Source of the DNA: Sternotherus odoratus
Taxonomy: Eukaryota > Chordata > Testudines > Kinosternidae
Direction: 5' to 3'
DNA: 64,000 nt
Assembly: GCA_032164245.1 (NCBI GenBank)
Contig: JAVMKO010000006.1
Coordinates: 39,520,319-39,584,318 of the forward strand
In this document: piece after piece, positions 61,301 through 64,000 of the stretch
Layout: each line of letters begins with the position of its first letter
How positions within the stretch are numbered: position 1 is the stretch's first letter
Position numbers and translations under genes: made by a program
The notes under the pieces: model-generated
What the model saw: the letters and a program-made list of their open reading frames with translations, nothing else
The model's database searches: none
What the model was told of the DNA's origin: nothing

Positions 61301-61688
61301 AAAATCCCATCCTTTTGATGCTTATTGGATCTTCCTGGCTGAAGCATCCATAATTATGTGAAAGCTAGACTGGAAAGGTACATGGCTTTGCATTGTTCCC
61401 TTAAGCCATGCAAATTGGACTCTGACGGATTACGAGGGCGTTGGCTGAAAAGAGGTGACCAGAAAAAATTCAGTCATAGACTCTTCAGAGTATTTCCAGC
61501 TACCAGATCCCCCACCAAGTTCAAAACTAAGGGCTGTCAGGAAGAATGCCTCAGCTGATTTGAGTAGTCACAATGAGACACCAAAGGGGAAGTGCTAAGA
61601 CCAGTCTACATACAGCCTCAATTTAGCAATCGTGATAGCTACTCCATTGCTGCCTATAAGGCCACGTCTAACTTACTGGGGTTAGACC
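58326..61688. other. PRORP upstream intron, no recognised element
   Basis: Searched for the exon expected to carry the first catalytic Asp of PRORP and did not find it. The frame at 60,816-61,097 on the minus strand lacks PRORP motifs. The stretch appears to be intron with old, unclassified sequence. Confidence 0.45.
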
Positions 61689-62336
61689 GGGGTGGGCAAA
61701 CTATGGCCCGGGGTCCGCATCTGGCCCTCCAGACATTTTAATCTGGCTCTCAAGCTCCTGCCAGGAAGCAGAGTCCAGAGCTTGCCCCGCTCCAGTGCTC
61801 CTGCCAGGGAGCGGGGTCACGGGTTTGCCCCTCTCCGTGTGGCTCCTGGAAGCAGCAACATGTCCCTCCCATGGCTCCTATGCATGGGGCAGCCAGGGGC
61901 TCTACATACTTCCCCCACCCCAAGTGCCACTCCCGCAGCTCCCATTAGCTGTGAACTGCAGCCAATGGGAGCTGCAGGGGTGGGAGCTGCGAACGGAGCA
62001 CCGCACAGAGCTGCCTGGCAATGGCTCCGCGTAGGAGCCGGAGGGGGGACATGCTGCTGCTTTTGGGAGCTGCTGAAGGTAAGTGCCACCCGGAGCCTGC
62101 ATCCCTGACTCCCTCCCTCAAGCCCCTGCCCCAGCTCTGATCACCCTCCTGTCTTCCAAACCCCTCGGTCCCAGCCCAGAGCACCCTTCTGTACACCCAA
62201 CCCCACCCCAGAGTCCACATCACCAGCTGGAGCCCTCACCCCCTTCCACACCCCAGCCCCCAATTTCATGAGCATTCATGGCTCGCCATACATTTTCCAT
62301 ACCCAAGTGGAATGCCAAATTTTGTCCATCTCTGTG
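61689..62336. mobile_element. Diverged hAT-type element of the GGGCAAACTATGGCCC group
   Basis: The left end GGGGTGGGCAAACTATGGCC is clear. The right end is decayed (CAAATTTTGTCCATCTCTG). The interior has CCTGCCAGGAAGC/CCTGCCAGGGAGC duplications and a C-rich part. Confidence 0.65.
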
Positions 62337-62530
62337 ATCAATCCAGTGGGGGTAGATTTAGTGGTTCTAGTGAAGACCCGCTAAATCGACTGCAGAACAC
62401 TCTCCGGTCAACTTCGGTACTCCACTGGAACGAGAGGAGTAAGGTAAGTCGATAGGAGAGCATCTCCCATCGGCAAAGCACAGTGTAGACAGTGCAGTAA
62501 GTCGACCTAAGGTACATCAACTCCAGCTCC
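62337..62530. mobile_element. MITE fragment with TCGACTGCAGA/GTCGACCTAAGG words
   Basis: GGGGGTAGATTTAGTGGTTC, GAAGACCCGCTAAATCGACT and GTAGACAGTGCAGTAAGTCG are typical of a dispersed turtle MITE. Ends are imprecise. Confidence 0.5.
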
Positions 62531-63335
62531 ATTAATCACTTTAACCTGCACATCTACCAATGTGATATATATAGCATCATGTGCCAGCAATGCCCCTCTG
62601 CTACCGTGTTTCCCCGAAAATAAGACAGTGTCTTATATTAATTTTTGCTCCCAAAATTACATTACATTATATTACAGCGAGAGGCAAAACTGGAAGTACG
62701 TCTTATTTTCGGGGGATGTCTTACTTTCGGGGAAACAGGGTATGTACATTGGCAAAACCGGACAGTCTCCACACAAAAGAATAAATGGACACAAATCTGA
62801 CATCAGGAATCATAACATTCAAAAACCAGTAGAACACTTCAACCTCCCTGGTCACTCAATAACAGACTTGAATGTGACAATTTTAAAATAAAAAAACTTC
62901 AAAAACAGACTCCAGTGAGAAGCTGCTGAACTGGAATTAATTTGCAAATTGGAGACCATCAATGTAGGGTTAAATAGAGACTGGGAATGGCTGGGTCATT
63001 ACACAAATTGAATCTATTTCCCTATGTTAAGTATCCTCACACCTTCTTGTCAACTGTCTGATATAGGCCATCTTGACTATCATCACTACAATTTTTTTTC
63101 TCCTGCTGATAATAGCTCATCTTAATTAAATAGCCTCTTAAAATTGGTATGGCAACCTTTTCATGTTTTCTGTGTGTATATACCTCTTACTACTGTGTGT
63201 TCCATTCTATGCATCTAATGAAGTGGGTTGTAGCCTACGAAAGCTTATGCTTAAATAAATTTATTAGTTTCTAAGGTGCCACAAGTACTCCTGTTCTTTT
63301 TGCAGATACAGACTAACACGGCTGCTACTCTGAAA
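62531..63335 (+). mobile_element. Penelope-like element, 3' region with GIY-YIG remnant, split by a MITE
   Basis: Plus-oriented. The coding remnant before the insertion reads CCAGCAATGCCCCTCTGC and continues after it as [20 protein letters not shown], then [20 protein letters not shown], a GIY-YIG endonuclease motif. A non-coding part with stops follows. The tail CTACGAAAGCTTATGCTTAA is at 63,235-63,255 and the terminus AACACGGCTGCTACTCTGAA near 63,316-63,335. Confidence 0.8.
62604..62740. mobile_element. Tc1/mariner-type MITE with TTTCCCCGAAAATAAGAC ends
   Basis: The ends GTGTTTCCCCGAAAATAAGA and CTTTCGGGGAAACAGGG are inverted repeats between TA dinucleotides. The element is 137 bp. It splits the GIY-YIG codons of the surrounding Penelope element. 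Confidence 0.85.
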
Positions 63336-63337
63336 CC

Positions 63338-64000
63338 TGTAACTTTTAGGTAGTTTGACTGGTTCTATCATTTTGCTGTTCTGCTACTTTACAACTTTCT
63401 TGATGCCTTTAAAGACAACAGCTACAAAGTTTTTCTGGGCTCATCATAGTTTTTACATCAAATTAACGTAAGAACATAAGACCAAAGACCACAGTGACCA
63501 ATGCCACAAGTACTCCTGTTATTTTTATAGCTGGAGTAGCGTAACTTAGGTCGACTTAGTAGTACTGAATAGTAGTACAGACAAGGCCTTAGTGTGCCAG
63601 CATTTGCAATGATGGAACGTATTGGGGTTTGCTCCTGCTTGAAGTAGGAGTAAAACTTGATAAATTCAATCAGTGCAAACCCTCCCAAGTGCATGTTTAC
63701 ACTTATAGGTCAGCAATGACCACAGACTGTTGAATTGAGGCTACACCCCAATGTATACAAGGCTTAGGGAGCTAGATCCCTGCCACGTAAGTCTTTAAAA
63801 ATCATAAAGAACATGACTAGGTTGTAAATGCTAGTCATTTGAACTTTCTGCTCCCACAGTACACAGCTCAAATCTTAGTGGCACCAGTGATTCTGTACTT
63901 TAAAGTGGAAGTTACTTCCCCTGAATAAAGGAAACAAAGTTTAAGTGTTTGGGGAAACATTTTGGAGGTGTAAGTATTAAATCGCTTCAGTTTTGCAATG
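63338..64000. other. PRORP intron: shared segment, CR1 scrap and MITE scrap
   Basis: 63,345-63,463 is the segment shared with 19,985-20,103. 63,468-63,505 has a CR1-type 3' end (GTAAGAACATAAGACCAAAG). 63,519-63,600 has a MITE scrap (TAGGTCGACTTAGTAGTACT ... AGACAAGGCCTTAG). Beyond that nothing is recognised. Confidence 0.5.

Overview
This is vertebrate nuclear DNA, most likely from a reptile and best matched by a turtle (a crocodilian is less likely). The evidence is two intron-split genes with GT-AG junctions, many 5'-truncated CR1 LINEs, Penelope-like elements with a GIY-YIG remnant, abundant hAT and pogo/Tigger-like non-autonomous DNA transposons, and a few old MIR-like SINEs. No prokaryotic, phage, CRISPR or rRNA/tRNA gene is visible. 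The species call is an inference from repeat content; the presence of the genes is read directly from the sequence.

Genes. Both lie on the minus strand, head to tail. (1) The last three coding exons of PRORP (KIAA0391/MRPP3, protein-only mitochondrial RNase P nuclease) lie at 57,976-50,900 and carry three of the four catalytic aspartates. (2) PSMA6 (20S proteasome subunit alpha-1) is complete, from the ATG at 47,156 to the stop at 30,795. It has seven coding exons that join in frame to exactly 246 codons plus stop. PRORP followed by PSMA6 matches the order on human 14q13. The ATG of PSMA6 lies about 3.7 kb from the PRORP stop, with a CpG-rich promoter in between. Nothing between 1 and about 30,600 looks like a host gene; it is the 3' flank of PSMA6, made of unique sequence and repeats.

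Layout. 1-8,100: CR1, MIR-like, Penelope tail, hAT and MITE insertions. 8,440-9,480: an old CR1 split by a solo LTR. 12,470-19,490: GC-rich hAT-type elements and minisatellites. 20,104-22,616: a CR1 carrying a Helitron-like element and a Tigger-type MITE. 24,480-25,920: a mosaic repeat with three tRNA-like modules. 27,200-29,240: two Tigger-type elements, one chimeric. 30,660-47,760: PSMA6 and its promoter, with repeats in the introns. 47,760-50,900: repeat-rich intergenic DNA with a perfect 68-bp-arm palindrome. 50,900-57,980: PRORP 3' end. 57,980-64,000: PRORP intron with Penelope, hAT and MITE insertions.

Most notable signals. First, a Helitron-like element is present twice (20,511-21,349 and 34,079-34,416). 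Both copies carry the same compact promoter-like cluster (NRF1-like, ZNF143-like and YY1-like motifs). One copy sits in a CR1 between A and T with no target-site duplication. Second, a MITE lies inside the PSMA6 promoter CpG cluster, recognisable because a sibling copy with clean ends sits at 52,395-52,663. Third, Penelope tails occur twice as inverted snap-back palindromes. Fourth, three Tigger-type MITEs share GC-rich minisatellite cores of different lengths.
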